Below are positions 54,430 to 63,197 of a stretch of 64,000 nucleotides of DNA, piece by piece. The notes under the pieces were generated by a model. The model was not told where the DNA came from, made no database searches, and saw only the letters and a list, made by a program, of their open reading frames with translations. This stretch comes from an uncultured Sulfitobacter sp. (GTDB lineage: Bacteria; Pseudomonadota; Alphaproteobacteria; Rhodobacterales; Rhodobacteraceae): positions 1 to 64,000 of the forward strand of contig CANMZB010000006.1 of the NCBI GenBank assembly GCA_947502265.1, in the 5' to 3' direction. The translations under genes were made by a program, and so were the position numbers. The first letter of the stretch is position 1; each line of letters begins with the position of its first letter.

Positions 54430-55230
54430 ATGTCATTTTCCATTTCCGGCAAGACCGCGATTGTTACAGGGGCGGCGAACGGTATCGGCTTGGCCATCGC
54501 GCGGCTTTTTGCGGATAAAGGCGCAAATGTGATGTGCGCCGATATCGACGAAAAAAGGCTGATCGAAGAGTTGGGCGAGGCGCGTGACGAGGGCAACGTC
54601 CGGTTTTTCGCAGGGGATCTGCGCGAGCGGCTGACCATTGCCAATCTGGTGTCTGCCACCATCGACGCCTTTGATCAGGTTGATATTCTGGTGAACGCAT
54701 CGCGGCAGGTGATGGCGACGGATGCGCTCGACGTTGATGACAATTCGGTGGAAATGCTGCTGGATCAAAACCTGATGACATCGCTGCGCCTGACACAACA
54801 GGTGGCGCGGCGGATGATCAAGCAGGGTAAGAAGCAACCCGAAGGGCAGGTCGGCGCGATCGTCAATCTTAGTTCGATTGCGGCGCATCAAACGCAGGAT
54901 AATCTGATGGCGTACTCCATCTCTTCTGCCGCCCTTGACCAGATGACGCGCTCTATGGCGGTGTCCCTTGCGCCGCACCGGATCAGGGTGAACGCGGTTG
55001 CCTTTGGCTCTGTCATGTCGGCATCGCTCAAGGCATCTGTGGCGGAGAACCGCGAGTGGCGCGACAACATCCGCAATCACACGCCACTGGGCCGCATCGC
55101 CTCCCCGACAGAGCTGGCCGAAGCGGTGCAATTTCTTGCCGCTGACAGCTCCAGCTTCATGACCGGAGAGATTATGGTTGTGGACGGTGGGCGGTCGTTG
55201 TTGGATGTGGTCAGCGCTCCGGCCCATTAA
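54430..55230 (+). CDS. SDR family oxidoreductase
   Basis: A classical short-chain dehydrogenase/reductase of 266 residues. The cofactor motif is TGAANGIGLAIARLF (about 12-26). An Asp (ADID) suggests NAD preference. The catalytic Ser lies in IVNLSSIA and the C-terminus ends FMTGEIMVVDGGRS. The usual catalytic tyrosine motif YxxxK reads AYSISSAALDQM, so Tyr is present but the expected lysine is alanine. That may impair or change activity. It precedes hemF by 34 bp. Confidence 0.88.
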   Translation: MSFSISGKTAIVTGAANGIGLAIARLFADKGANVMCADIDEKRLIEELGEARDEGNVRFFAGDLRERLTIANLVSATIDAFDQVDILVNASRQVMATDALDVDDNSVEMLLDQNLMTSLRLTQQVARRMIKQGKKQPEGQVGAIVNLSSIAAHQTQDNLMAYSISSAALDQMTRSMAVSLAPHRIRVNAVAFGSVMSASLKASVAENREWRDNIRNHTPLGRIASPTELAEAVQFLAADSSSFMTGEIMVVDGGRSLLDVVSAPAH

Positions 55231-55264
55231 TCCCACACCTCGAAACCTGATAGAAAGCCTACCC

Positions 55265-56155
55265 ATGACTGCGATGTTCGAAGACGAAAAAGGCCGTGCT
55301 GCCGGTTGGTTCAAATCGTTGCGCGACGAGATCGTCGCGGCTTTCGAGGGGCTTGAGGATGCGCACACCAAAGGGCCGCTGTCCGACATGGCTCCGGGCC
55401 GCTTCGACGTGAGTGAGACAACCCGCGCCTCCGAAGACGGCACAGACGCGGGCGGCGGCCTGATGAGCGTGATGCGTGGCGGGCGGGTGTTTGAAAAGGT
55501 GGGCGTTAATATTTCCACCGTATACGGAACGCTTGGTGCGCGCGCACAAACAGCGATGGCCGCGCGCGGCGTTCCGGGAATGCAGAGCGATCCGCGGTTT
55601 TGGGCCTCGGGGATCTCGTTGGTGGCGCACATGCAAAACCCGCACGCGCCCGCGGTGCATATGAATACGCGTATGTTCTGGACGCCTGGTGCGTGGTGGT
55701 TCGGCGGCGGGTCGGATTTGAACCCTTGCATCGAATATGATGAAGATACCGCGCATTTTCACACCACCCAGAAAACGCACCTGGATCCTCACGGGGCGGA
55801 CATCTATCCCGAACTGAAAAAATGGGCCGACGAATACTTCTATATCCCGCACCGCAACCGTGCGCGCGGTGTCGGCGGCATTTTCATGGACGACCGCAAC
55901 ACCGGCGATTGGGAAGCGGATTTCGCCCTGACCCAAGACATCGGACGCGCCTTTCTGCCGTCGTTTGTGCCGCTGGTGGAAACCCGCATCCGACAAGACT
56001 GGAACGAGGCTGACAAGGACGCGCAGCTGGTGCATCGTGGCCTTTATGCAGAATATAATCTGGTGTATGATCGGGGCACGAAATTCGGGCTGGAAACGGG
56101 CCATGACGCCAATGCGGTCCTGATGAGCCTGCCTCCGATGGCCAAATGGGTGTAG
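55265..56155 (+). CDS. hemF: Oxygen-dependent coproporphyrinogen III oxidase
   Basis: HemF decarboxylates coproporphyrinogen III to protoporphyrinogen IX in haem and bacteriochlorophyll synthesis. The 296-residue enzyme shows GGGLMSVMRGGRVFEKVGVN, SLVAHMQNPHAPAVHMNTR, WWFGGGSDLNPC, GVGGIFMDD and RGLYAEYNLVYDRGTKFGLETG-like sequence at the end (about 260-281). The ATG at 55265 is the family start. tRNA-Met follows 87 bp downstream on the same strand. Confidence 0.97.
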   Translation: MTAMFEDEKGRAAGWFKSLRDEIVAAFEGLEDAHTKGPLSDMAPGRFDVSETTRASEDGTDAGGGLMSVMRGGRVFEKVGVNISTVYGTLGARAQTAMAARGVPGMQSDPRFWASGISLVAHMQNPHAPAVHMNTRMFWTPGAWWFGGGSDLNPCIEYDEDTAHFHTTQKTHLDPHGADIYPELKKWADEYFYIPHRNRARGVGGIFMDDRNTGDWEADFALTQDIGRAFLPSFVPLVETRIRQDWNEADKDAQLVHRGLYAEYNLVYDRGTKFGLETGHDANAVLMSLPPMAKWV

Positions 56156-56242
56156 TATTCGCGAATAATGGCGAAATAGACATGGCTTTGATGAAGTTTC
56201 TGCCTTGACGCGCGGCAGGGTCTATCATACCTCCGCGCCTAC

Positions 56243-56319
<77 letters not shown>

Positions 56320-56397
56320 CCCCCCCCCCCGAAATTCGGAGACTGACGTAAGCTGCAATTTGTTGTCTGCTGATCTTCAACACGAAAGAGATCAGGA

Positions 56398-56700
56398 ATG
56401 TCGAAACGAAAGCAACATCATCCAGAATTCAAAGCGAAGGTCGCGTTGGAGGCGCTGAAGGGCGAAGAAACCGTCAGTGAGCTGGTCAGTCGGTTTGGGG
56501 CATCCCACGATGATCCATCAATGGAAGCGTGCGCTGCTTGAAGGGGCGTCTGGCGTTTTTGAGCGCGGCGGCCGTAATGCACCGGAGGTTGATGAAGAGC
56601 AGGTCAAAGACCTGCACGCCAAGATTGGGGAGCTGGCCGTCGCCAACGATTTTTTGGCCAGAAAGCTCAAACCTTGGACCGGCAAGTGCGGCGCAAGATG
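56398..56700 (+). pseudogene. IS3-family transposase OrfA (frameshifted)
   Basis: It begins MSKRKQHHPEFKAKVALEAL, a helix-turn-helix N-terminus of IS3-family OrfA. The frame breaks within a GGGG run near 56500: VSRFG is followed in the next frame by HPTMIHQWKRALLEGAS and the leucine-zipper region ending RKLKPWTGK. A one-base gain explains it. The end overlaps orfB, as expected for programmed frameshifting in this family. Confidence 0.85.
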
Positions 56701-56973
56701 ATTGAACCGAATCTACCGGGCTTGTCCGTGGGAAAGCAGTGCAAGCTGCTGTCGATCTCGCGCTCGTCATTTCACGATGAGCTCAAGGGCGAAAGTGAGA
56801 TGAACCTCGATCTGATGCGGTTGATCGACAAGCAGTTCCTGGAGACGCCGTTTTATGGCGTGCGTCAGATGACGTGGCACTTGCGCAATGAAGACCATCT
56901 GGAGAACGAAAAGCGGATCAGGCGTTTGATGCGGCTGATGGGCCTCATGCCGATCTATCAGAAACCCAACATC

Positions 56974-57016
56974 CCGTTGCCCTCTTCACACATGCTTGCA
57001 TGTGTGAAGAGGGGGC
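56974..57016 (+). repeat. Palindromic insert 1 inside IS orfB
   Basis: CCCTCTTCACACATGC-TT-GCATGTGTGAAGAGGG is a perfect 16-bp-arm hairpin at 56980-57013. Comparison with the expected transposase reading suggests about 40 extra bases, which shifts the frame by one. Confidence 0.75.
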
Positions 57017-57340
57017 AAGGCGGCAAAGGGGCACAAATTCTATCCCTATCTTCTGCGTGGGCTGCGTATGGACCCGCTCAATCAGGTTTGGTGTGCTGAT
57101 ATTACCTATCTGCCTATGCGACGTGGCTTTCTGTATCTGGTGGCCATCATGGAGTGGCATACGCGCAAGGTGCTGGCGTGGCGGATATTGAACACGCTAG
57201 AAGCCGAGTTCTGCGTCGATGCGTTAAACGAAGCCATCCACACGTTTGGCTCACCGGAAATCATGAACACAGACCAAGGCAGTCAGTTCACATCATTTGC
57301 TTGGACGGATCGACTACGGCGCTCAGGCGTGCGCATCTCC

Positions 57341-57379
57341 CCCTCTCATGCATGTAAACATGTACTGCCGGGGCAGTGG
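57341..57379 (+). repeat. Palindromic insert 2 inside IS orfB
   Basis: A 39-base in-frame insert starting CCCTCTCATGCATG, containing a GCATGT-AA-ACATGT hairpin and a CTGCC-GG-GGCAG hairpin. It shares the start CCCTCT, the CATGC/GCATGT core and the end GGGGCA with insert 1. Confidence 0.65.
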
Positions 57380-57673
57380 ATGGATGGCAAGGGCCGCTTT
57401 CTCGACAACATCTTCGTCGAACGGCTCTGGCGATCCCTGAAATATGAATGTGTCTACCTGCATGCCTGGGAAACCGGTTCAGAGGCGAAGGCAGGTGTCA
57501 GAAAACGGATCCACTTCTACAATTACAAGCGCCGACATTCCGCACTTGGCGGCCAACCACCCGCTGTGATCTATTGACAGCGAAACGAAGCAACACAACC
57601 CGATCAGCAGGGGCAAAGAGTAGCTAGAATTACGCCAAAACCTGTCCAAGGATTGGGGAGTAGCTTACGGTTA

Positions 57674-58262
57674 CGTTGCGAATTTAGGGCGGGGCGCTCT
57701 TAAGAGGTGACCGAGAGGTGCGGTGAACAAAGGCGCCCCAAATTGACGTGTTTGGACCCGCGACAGTGACAGAACATACCGAAAGACAGCCTTGAACGGA
57801 TCACAGGAGCGCATGACGCCTTTACCCTTGAGCCATGGGGTTGTTGTGCATGCGGGCAGCTCACGGGCTGCTGTGGCGCTCCGTATTGCGTTCCGAAGGC
57901 AGGCAATTGCGCAGAGTGTTAGAGATTTTCGGTAATCTAGATTTCTAACACCTAGCGAACGTTGATTTCGAAGCTGGCGAACGTTGGCCGGATAGTAGGC
58001 ACATCATTGATCGGCGTCAGGAATGCGCTCTTGATGGGGGCCAGTTGCTTGGCCATGCGGGTGAGGCCGGTGCCTGTTCTCTGCCGCGCAGCTTTCCGCC
58101 GCGGTGACGCTGATCTCCTTGCCCGTAAGCCGTGCCTTCATCGGCCTGTCTGGTCGACGCACTCTCCTTTCATCGTCAAAGACCACAGGCAAATCCGGAT
58201 CGACCGCCTGCTACCATGGTGGATGCCAGTAGGCGGGATTGGCCCGGCATTTACGTTGCATG
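57674..58262. other. Non-coding or decayed region between IS and TRAP genes
   Basis: About 590 bases with no gene I can support. It contains an imperfect inverted repeat at 57916-57951 (GTGTTAGAGATTT against AGATTTCTAACAC), a direct repeat GCGAACGTTG near 57955 and 57980, and a CCGCCTGCT/AGTAGGCGG hairpin at about 58206-58239 beyond the dctM stop. Short reading frames show no family resemblance. Probably debris from insertions. Confidence 0.5.
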
Positions 58263-59534
58263 TCAAAGGTTGGGTATAAAGGTCACAATTGCGGGGAACA
58301 GGTAGATCAGGAGAACGCTGAACAACATCAGGAAGATTAGCGGCGTTACCCCCCGGACAACTGTTGCCAGCTTGGTTTTCGCGACTGCCTGTATGACGAA
58401 CAGGTTCAGCCCCACGGGCGGCGTTATCAGAGCAATTTCGATAAGGATAACAAAGAAGATACCAAACCAGATCACGTCGATCTCCAGCCCCAATACGGTT
58501 GGCAGCAGCACCGGCACCATGATCAGCAACATTGACAGGCTTTCCAGAAACAGCCCGATAAACAGCAGGATGCCCGCGACAATCAGCAAGAACAGCCATT
58601 CGGAACTAACATGGGCATCGACCAGTTGTGAAACCTGCATCGGCAGCTGATACAAGGTCACCGCCTTGCCAAAAATCTTGGCGCCGATCACCACAAGAAA
58701 CAAAACGACCGTTGTGGTGACAGTCTTGCGGATCGCCTCAAGAAACAATGCCCAGGAGAAGGTGCGCAGCGGATAGATCACGATGACCAGCGCCAGAACA
58801 GCCCCCACAGCCGAGGCTTCGGTCGGGGTGAAGGCCCCGGTATAGATGCCGATGATCATCGTTGCGCCCAAAAACATCGAGGGCAGGGCGCGGATGGTGG
58901 CGGTGCGGCGGACCGGCCAGCTGGCGCGGGGCGATGGCGTATGCGCCGACGTGAACATCGAGTGCAGCACCGCGTAGATGCTGAACAGGCCAAGCAACAA
59001 CAGGCCCGGCCCAATTCCTGCAAGAAACAGCTTGCCGATGCTCTGTTCAGTGATGACACCGAAAACGATCAGCGGAATGGAGGGGGGGATCAGGATTCCC
59101 AGCGTGCCACCGGCCGCAAGTAACCCCAGCGTAAAGGAGCGTGAGTATCCACGTTTCGTCATTTCGGGAATGGCAACGGTGCCAACAGTGGCTGCGGTGG
59201 CGACCGAACTACCCGATATGGCCGAGAAAATTCCGCACGACAGCAGGGCTGCGATGCCCACACCTGCTGGCCAATGACCGACCCAGCTTTGCACCGCATC
59301 GAACAGGTCGCGCCCGACGCCACCTTTCAGCAGGATGTTCGACATCAACAGGAACAGGGGCACCGACAGCAGGATAAAGTTGTCCAGGGCACCATGAAGG
59401 TTTTGCGCCACCATGATCACCGGCAACCCTTTGACCATCAGCATCATGGTTCCCAGACCGGCCAACGAAAAGGCGACCGGTAGACCGCTGAACAACAATA
59501 AGAGCAGGCACAATACGACGACGAGCAATGTCAC
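58263..59534 (-). CDS. dctM: TRAP transporter large permease (DctM)
   Basis: A 423-residue membrane protein with about 12 hydrophobic segments, of the DctM/DedA-like ion-transporter class. Visible motifs are GLPVAFSLAGLGT, MSNILLKGGVGRDLFD, SGSSVATAATVGTVAIPEM, GTLGILIPPSIPLIVFG and the C-terminal LITPPVGLNLFVIQ. It moves the substrate delivered by DctP with sodium. A GTG start at 59534 is chosen because AAGGA lies six bases upstream. Last gene of the dctPQM operon. Confidence 0.95.
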   Translation of the reverse strand: MTLLVVVLCLLLLLFSGLPVAFSLAGLGTMMLMVKGLPVIMVAQNLHGALDNFILLSVPLFLLMSNILLKGGVGRDLFDAVQSWVGHWPAGVGIAALLSCGIFSAISGSSVATAATVGTVAIPEMTKRGYSRSFTLGLLAAGGTLGILIPPSIPLIVFGVITEQSIGKLFLAGIGPGLLLLGLFSIYAVLHSMFTSAHTPSPRASWPVRRTATIRALPSMFLGATMIIGIYTGAFTPTEASAVGAVLALVIVIYPLRTFSWALFLEAIRKTVTTTVVLFLVVIGAKIFGKAVTLYQLPMQVSQLVDAHVSSEWLFLLIVAGILLFIGLFLESLSMLLIMVPVLLPTVLGLEIDVIWFGIFFVILIEIALITPPVGLNLFVIQAVAKTKLATVVRGVTPLIFLMLFSVLLIYLFPAIVTFIPNL

Positions 59535-59547
59535 GGGCAATCCTTAC

Positions 59548-60117
59548 TTATTCTGTCGCTTCGTCTGCGGCGGCAAATTGGGGGGCGGGCCGGTACGGAA
59601 TGCGCACCAGATCCGCCAGACTTTGCAGCGCCAGCAGGAAGAATCCGATAATGACCGGCAGTTCGGAAATCCAGTTGGGCATTTCGAGCATGGTTGGCGC
59701 GCGCCGACCCATGCGAATGGATTCCAGCATAATGTCGGTGGCATAGTAGACAGCCATCAGGCTGAACGCGATCACCACCAGCAGCGAAAAGGCTTCGACA
59801 ATGCGGCGGCCATTCGGGCCAAGCAGGGAAACGACCGCGGTAATGCGGATCATTTCGCGGTGACGCAGGGCATAGGCCATCGCCAGATAGGTGAACCACA
59901 ATTGCAGCGCAACGGCGACATCCTGGGTCCAGATTGTCGGCATGTTAAATAAATAGCGGGCAATCACTTCGCAAAAAAGCATGGCTGCAATCGCAACGAC
60001 AAGGATGTCGCTGATGATGGCACAGCCGGAGCTGATGCGGTCAATCGTGTTCCAGACACGGCTCAGAGGGGCGGGTTTTCCCGCCACCTCCGGTTCTTCG
60101 GGTTCAAACGACGTCAT
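59548..60117 (-). CDS. dctQ: TRAP transporter small permease (DctQ)
   Basis: A 189-residue four-helix DctQ subunit, with cytoplasmic N-terminus, VAIAAMLFCEVIARYLFNMPTIWTQD [about 40-65, the family hallmark region] and HREMIRITAV. It pairs with DctM. Twelve bases separate it from dctP. Confidence 0.93.
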   Translation of the reverse strand: MTSFEPEEPEVAGKPAPLSRVWNTIDRISSGCAIISDILVVAIAAMLFCEVIARYLFNMPTIWTQDVAVALQLWFTYLAMAYALRHREMIRITAVVSLLGPNGRRIVEAFSLLVVIAFSLMAVYYATDIMLESIRMGRRAPTMLEMPNWISELPVIIGFFLLALQSLADLVRIPYRPAPQFAAADEATE

Positions 60118-60129
60118 GTTTCGCCGATC

Positions 60130-61128
60130 TCAATAGAGTTTTTGCACGCTGTCCACCAACTCGCGGCCCGCGTCTCCGGCGCTCTCGATGTAGGCGTCGA
60201 TTGCGGGCGCGGCGGCTTTGCGCCACGCTTCGATCTGCTCATCCGTCAGGTTGGTGACTTGCATTTCCGTCTCGTCTTCCAGAAACTTTTGCGCATCGAG
60301 GTTCTTTGTCTTGGTCTCGTCGCGCATCTTCATTTCCGCCGCGCGGGCGGCCTGCGTCATCCAATCGCGTTCCTGATCAGACATATCCTGCCAGACGCCA
60401 TCACTCATCACGACCAGAAATTCGGTCTGAGCGTGGTTCGAGATCGTGACGTTGTCCATCACCTCGTGCAGTTTGCGCGACTTGATTGCGGTGGTGCCGG
60501 TCATGCCGATGTCGACCGTGCCACGCTGGTAGGCCATAAATTGTTCGGAGCCGCCAATCTTGACGGGAACGCCGCCGACCGCATTGATGAAATCACCCGA
60601 TGGTTTGCCAAGAACACGAACCTTCTTGTCCTTCATATCCTCGGGTGAAACCAGTGGCCCGCCGTTGGACAGCAATTGCACGGGGCCGTAATCTTGCCAC
60701 CAAACAACGCGCGCGCCGGTTTCGAGAATCATCTGGTCGATTTTCTGACGTACCGGGCTGTCGGGATCAGCGGCGCTGGCCAGAACTTCGTAGTTCGGGA
60801 ACATGAACGCAACGCTGAACAAACCCACAGCGGGGATCGTTCCGGCGAACTCGTCGATCAGCACCAACCCCATGTCGATTCCGCCGGAGCTGACCGCCTG
60901 AGGGATCTCGCTGCCTTTGTACAATTGCGCTGAATCGTAAATCTCGACGTTCATTTCGCCACCCGAAATATCTTCGAGCTGATCTTTGAAATAAACGATG
61001 TTTTCGCCGACTGGATGGTTTGTCGCCACCTGCAACGACAGCCGCAATGTGCGTTCCGCCGACGCGGACATCGCCGTCATCGAGACCAGTGCTGCGGCGA
61101 GTGCAGTAGAAGCCAGAAAATGTTTCAT
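60130..61128 (-). CDS. dctP: TRAP transporter substrate-binding protein (DctP)
   Basis: A 332-residue periplasmic receptor with a signal peptide ending ...SMTAMSASA at about residue 24. The carboxylate-binding arginine region appears as KVRVLGKPSGDF (about 167-178), preceded by GPVQLLSNGGPL, and the final domain is helical. Carboxylic-acid substrates are usual. The neighbouring PEP-mutase-type lyase suggests an alpha-hydroxy or dicarboxylic acid. A GAGGGGA site precedes the start, and a 12-bp operator-like palindrome lies 88 bp upstream. Confidence 0.94.
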   Translation of the reverse strand: MKHFLASTALAAALVSMTAMSASAERTLRLSLQVATNHPVGENIVYFKDQLEDISGGEMNVEIYDSAQLYKGSEIPQAVSSGGIDMGLVLIDEFAGTIPAVGLFSVAFMFPNYEVLASAADPDSPVRQKIDQMILETGARVVWWQDYGPVQLLSNGGPLVSPEDMKDKKVRVLGKPSGDFINAVGGVPVKIGGSEQFMAYQRGTVDIGMTGTTAIKSRKLHEVMDNVTISNHAQTEFLVVMSDGVWQDMSDQERDWMTQAARAAEMKMRDETKTKNLDAQKFLEDETEMQVTNLTDEQIEAWRKAAAPAIDAYIESAGDAGRELVDSVQKLY

Positions 61129-61215
61129 AAATCCCCTCCCTGAATTTTATTTCAATAAAGCGACATCGGGCCACAGATTGTGGCGGGCCGGTGCATGCTC
61201 TTTGAGGTTTGGAGA

Positions 61216-61227
61216 GTTGTATACAAC
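61216..61227. promoter_or_regulatory. GntR-type operator upstream of dctPQM
   Basis: GTTGTATACAAC is a perfect 12-bp palindrome of the form bound by FCD-type GntR repressors. It lies in the dctP promoter region, between the dctP start and the GntR gene, and is related to the site at 61982. Confidence 0.65.
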
Positions 61228-61303
61228 GCCACAAAGGTCAACAGATAATAAACACCGGTAACGACTTTGGTCCGGCCTGCGTGCCGACGATTCTTGCGAG
61301 GGA

Positions 61304-61960
61304 TCAGCGCGGGGCCAATGCGGCATGTCCGGCGCGGATATGTGCCTTTACCACAGCGCTGGCCCAGATCGGATCGCCGTGGCTCAGCGCCGTTACGATT
61401 TCGCGGTGGTGTTGCATGCTCCGGATCAGGCTGGCGGGGCCGTAGTGCGCGTAAGTCCTCAGAACCAAAGGCATGCTCGTTACCTGCCGAACCATCAGGG
61501 CCAGTCGCACATTGCCAGAGGCGGTGAGGATGTGTCCGTGAAATTGGTCATTTAGCGTCGCCAGGTCAAAGAGGGATGTAGAGTTTTTATTATTTACAAT
61601 GGCTTCCATCTGATCGCACAGTGTGGACATCTGTTGCAGGCGCTCGGCCGATACCTCGGGGGCGGCAAGCGCGGCCGCGTGTCCTTCCAGCAACATCCGC
61701 AGGTCGAAAATCTGGTCGATCTCGGCCTTGTCCCAACGGGTCACGCGTGCTCCGGTGTTGGGCGATATCTTGACCAGCCCCTCGCTTTCCAAGCGGCGCA
61801 GGGCGTCGCGGATCGGGGTTCGGCTTACTCCGACCAGATCAACCAGAATCTGCTCGGTCAGGTGCGCACCGCCTTGCCAGTGTCCTTTCAGAATGCCATC
61901 GCGGATGATCTCATAGGCCTTGTCGGCGGTCCGGATCTGAGCTGGTTTTTCTGCGGTCAT
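61304..61960 (-). CDS. GntR family regulator, FCD subfamily, of the TRAP/lyase cluster
   Basis: A 218-residue regulator with an N-terminal winged HTH (ADKAYEIIRDGILKGHW, LVGVSRTPIRDALRRLESEGLV) and a helical FCD domain (FDLRMLLEGHAA, LNDQFHGHI, HHREIVTAL). It is flanked by dctPQM on one side and divergent from the lyase gene on the other, with matching operator-like palindromes in both intergenic regions. It likely represses all three units until the imported acid binds. Confidence 0.92.
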   Translation of the reverse strand: MTAEKPAQIRTADKAYEIIRDGILKGHWQGGAHLTEQILVDLVGVSRTPIRDALRRLESEGLVKISPNTGARVTRWDKAEIDQIFDLRMLLEGHAAALAAPEVSAERLQQMSTLCDQMEAIVNNKNSTSLFDLATLNDQFHGHILTASGNVRLALMVRQVTSMPLVLRTYAHYGPASLIRSMQHHREIVTALSHGDPIWASAVVKAHIRAGHAALAPR

Positions 61961-61981
61961 GCACCTTGCCTTGTTGGTTGC

Positions 61982-61993
61982 ATCGTATACAAT
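61982..61993. promoter_or_regulatory. GntR-type operator between the regulator and lyase genes
   Basis: ATCGTATACAAT: the GTATAC core and most flanking bases match the perfect palindrome at 61216. It is in the divergent promoter region of the GntR gene and the lyase gene. Confidence 0.6.
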
Positions 61994-62056
61994 TTGCGAA
62001 CCGGGGTGCAAGTCTTCGCCTCAATAATTTGCTTTTGCCAGCCTAAAGGAATACGA

Positions 62057-62911
62057 ATGTCTGCTCTGAAAACGCGCCTTGCGCAGCCCGGCCTTGTCTC
62101 TGCTCCCGGTGTATTCGACATGATCTCGGCCAAGATCGCGGACCGGATGGGCTTTGATGCCTTGTATATGACGGGCTATGGCGCGGTTGCTTCACATCTC
62201 GGGCTGCCGGACGCGGGTCTTGCAACTTATACAGATATGGTTGGTCGGGCAGGGGCGATTGCGCAGGGCTGCAACACGCCGCTGATCGCGGATGGCGATA
62301 CCGGCTATGGCGGGCTGCTGAATGTCCAGCATACCGTACGGGGGTATGAACGGGCCGGCGTGGCGGGTGTCCAGTTGGAAGATCAGGAAACGCCGAAGAA
62401 ATGCGGCCACACACCGGGGCGGCGGGTCGTGGAGACGGACGAAATGGTCAAAAAGATCAAAGTGGCCGTCGAAACGCGAGACAGCGATGATTTTCTGATT
62501 GTGGCCCGCACCGATGCCCGCACGACCTTGGGCATTGACGAGGCCATGCGCCGTGTCGAAGCCTATGACAAGGCGGGGGCCGATGTTCTGTTTCTGGAAT
62601 CGCCCGAATCGATCGAGGAAATGGCCCGGATCGGACGCAGTTTTGACAAGCCGTTGATCGCGAACATGGTCGAAGGCGGGCGCACGCCGATCCTGTCACG
62701 CGAGCAGCTTGACGAATTGGGTTTCTCCCTTGCGATCTTCCCTGCGACAGGATTTCTGGCCGCGGCGACTGCTCTGGAGAACGTCTATTCCACGATTGCG
62801 ACACAGGGATCGACAAACGACATTCAAAGAGACCTCTATCCGTTTGAGGAATTTTCCAAGCTGATGGGATTTGAAGAGGTTTGGGATTTCGAGAAAAAGC
62901 ACGCTGACTGA
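62057..62911 (+). CDS. PEP mutase/isocitrate lyase superfamily C-C lyase
   Basis: The 284-residue product has the superfamily active site: SAPGVFDMISAKIAD, the metal-binding IADGDTGYGG (about 77-86), GVQLEDQETPKKCGH with K-K-C116-G-H, and IVARTDAR. The KKCGH loop cysteine marks lyases such as 2-methylisocitrate lyase or 2,3-dimethylmalate lyase, and oxaloacetate decarboxylases share the fold. Association with a TRAP carboxylate transporter suggests breakdown of an imported branched or hydroxy-dicarboxylate. Exact substrate is undecided. The start at 62057 follows AAGGAA. Confidence 0.88.
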   Translation: MSALKTRLAQPGLVSAPGVFDMISAKIADRMGFDALYMTGYGAVASHLGLPDAGLATYTDMVGRAGAIAQGCNTPLIADGDTGYGGLLNVQHTVRGYERAGVAGVQLEDQETPKKCGHTPGRRVVETDEMVKKIKVAVETRDSDDFLIVARTDARTTLGIDEAMRRVEAYDKAGADVLFLESPESIEEMARIGRSFDKPLIANMVEGGRTPILSREQLDELGFSLAIFPATGFLAAATALENVYSTIATQGSTNDIQRDLYPFEEFSKLMGFEEVWDFEKKHAD

Positions 62912-63197
62912 CCCCTTTACGCGCATCGCCAGCGGTGCGAGCACCTTGCGCATGTCGTCAACCTGCTTTTGAACACCTGTCCGAATTGGCTGCCGGTTTG
63001 ATCCGGACTTGCAGCATCATGATTTGACATACGCCGATGCCCTTCCTAAAGTTTTCGGGCTGTCCGCCTGCCTATGGGAGAAGGACTTTGGATTGCGTAA
63101 ATCAAACTGTAGTGGTGCAAAATATCCCCGGATCGTGGGGCAGACTGCCCCTGTTTGCGTGGAGTATTGAGACCGGCGAGACGGGGCTCGGGGCCAA
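62912..63197. other. Intergenic region before the ketosynthase-like gene
   Basis: About 285 bp with no supported gene. Frames across it have no recognisable similarity. Confidence 0.4.

Larger units (their letters stand above)
56674..57577 (+). pseudogene. IS3-family transposase OrfB (DDE, disrupted)
   Basis: The first frame gives KMIEPNLPGLSVGKQCKLL and YGVRQMTWHLR. After an insert at about 56974 the frame changes to FYPYLLRGLRMDPLNQVWCADIT, which contains the first catalytic Asp. The second Asp is in NTDQGSQFTS and the Glu in NIFVERLWRSLKYE, so the triad survives. The protein is split by one frameshifting insert and carries a second, in-frame 13-codon insert (PSHACKHVLPGQW) before MDGKGRF. 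Confidence 0.85.
56344..57673 (+). mobile_element. IS3-family insertion sequence, inactivated
   Basis: About 1.33 kb with an orfA/orfB arrangement and a DDE integrase core. Probable terminal inverted repeats share CGTAAGCT: TGACGTAAGCTGC on the left and, reversed, TAACCGTAAGCTAC on the right. It sits 24 bp past the tRNA-Met CCA. Target duplications are not evident. The transposase is broken by frameshifts and by two small palindromic inserts. Confidence 0.8.

Noticed and set aside
57341-57379. CRISPR-like or tandem repeat structure in the IS region
   Set aside because: Only two related inserts exist, about 370 bp apart and both within a transposase. There is no regular spacer pattern and there are no cas genes.
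57962-58279. A 105-codon plus-strand frame and a 62-codon minus-strand frame after the IS
   Set aside because: Neither has a convincing ribosome-binding site or family similarity, and the region looks like insertion debris.
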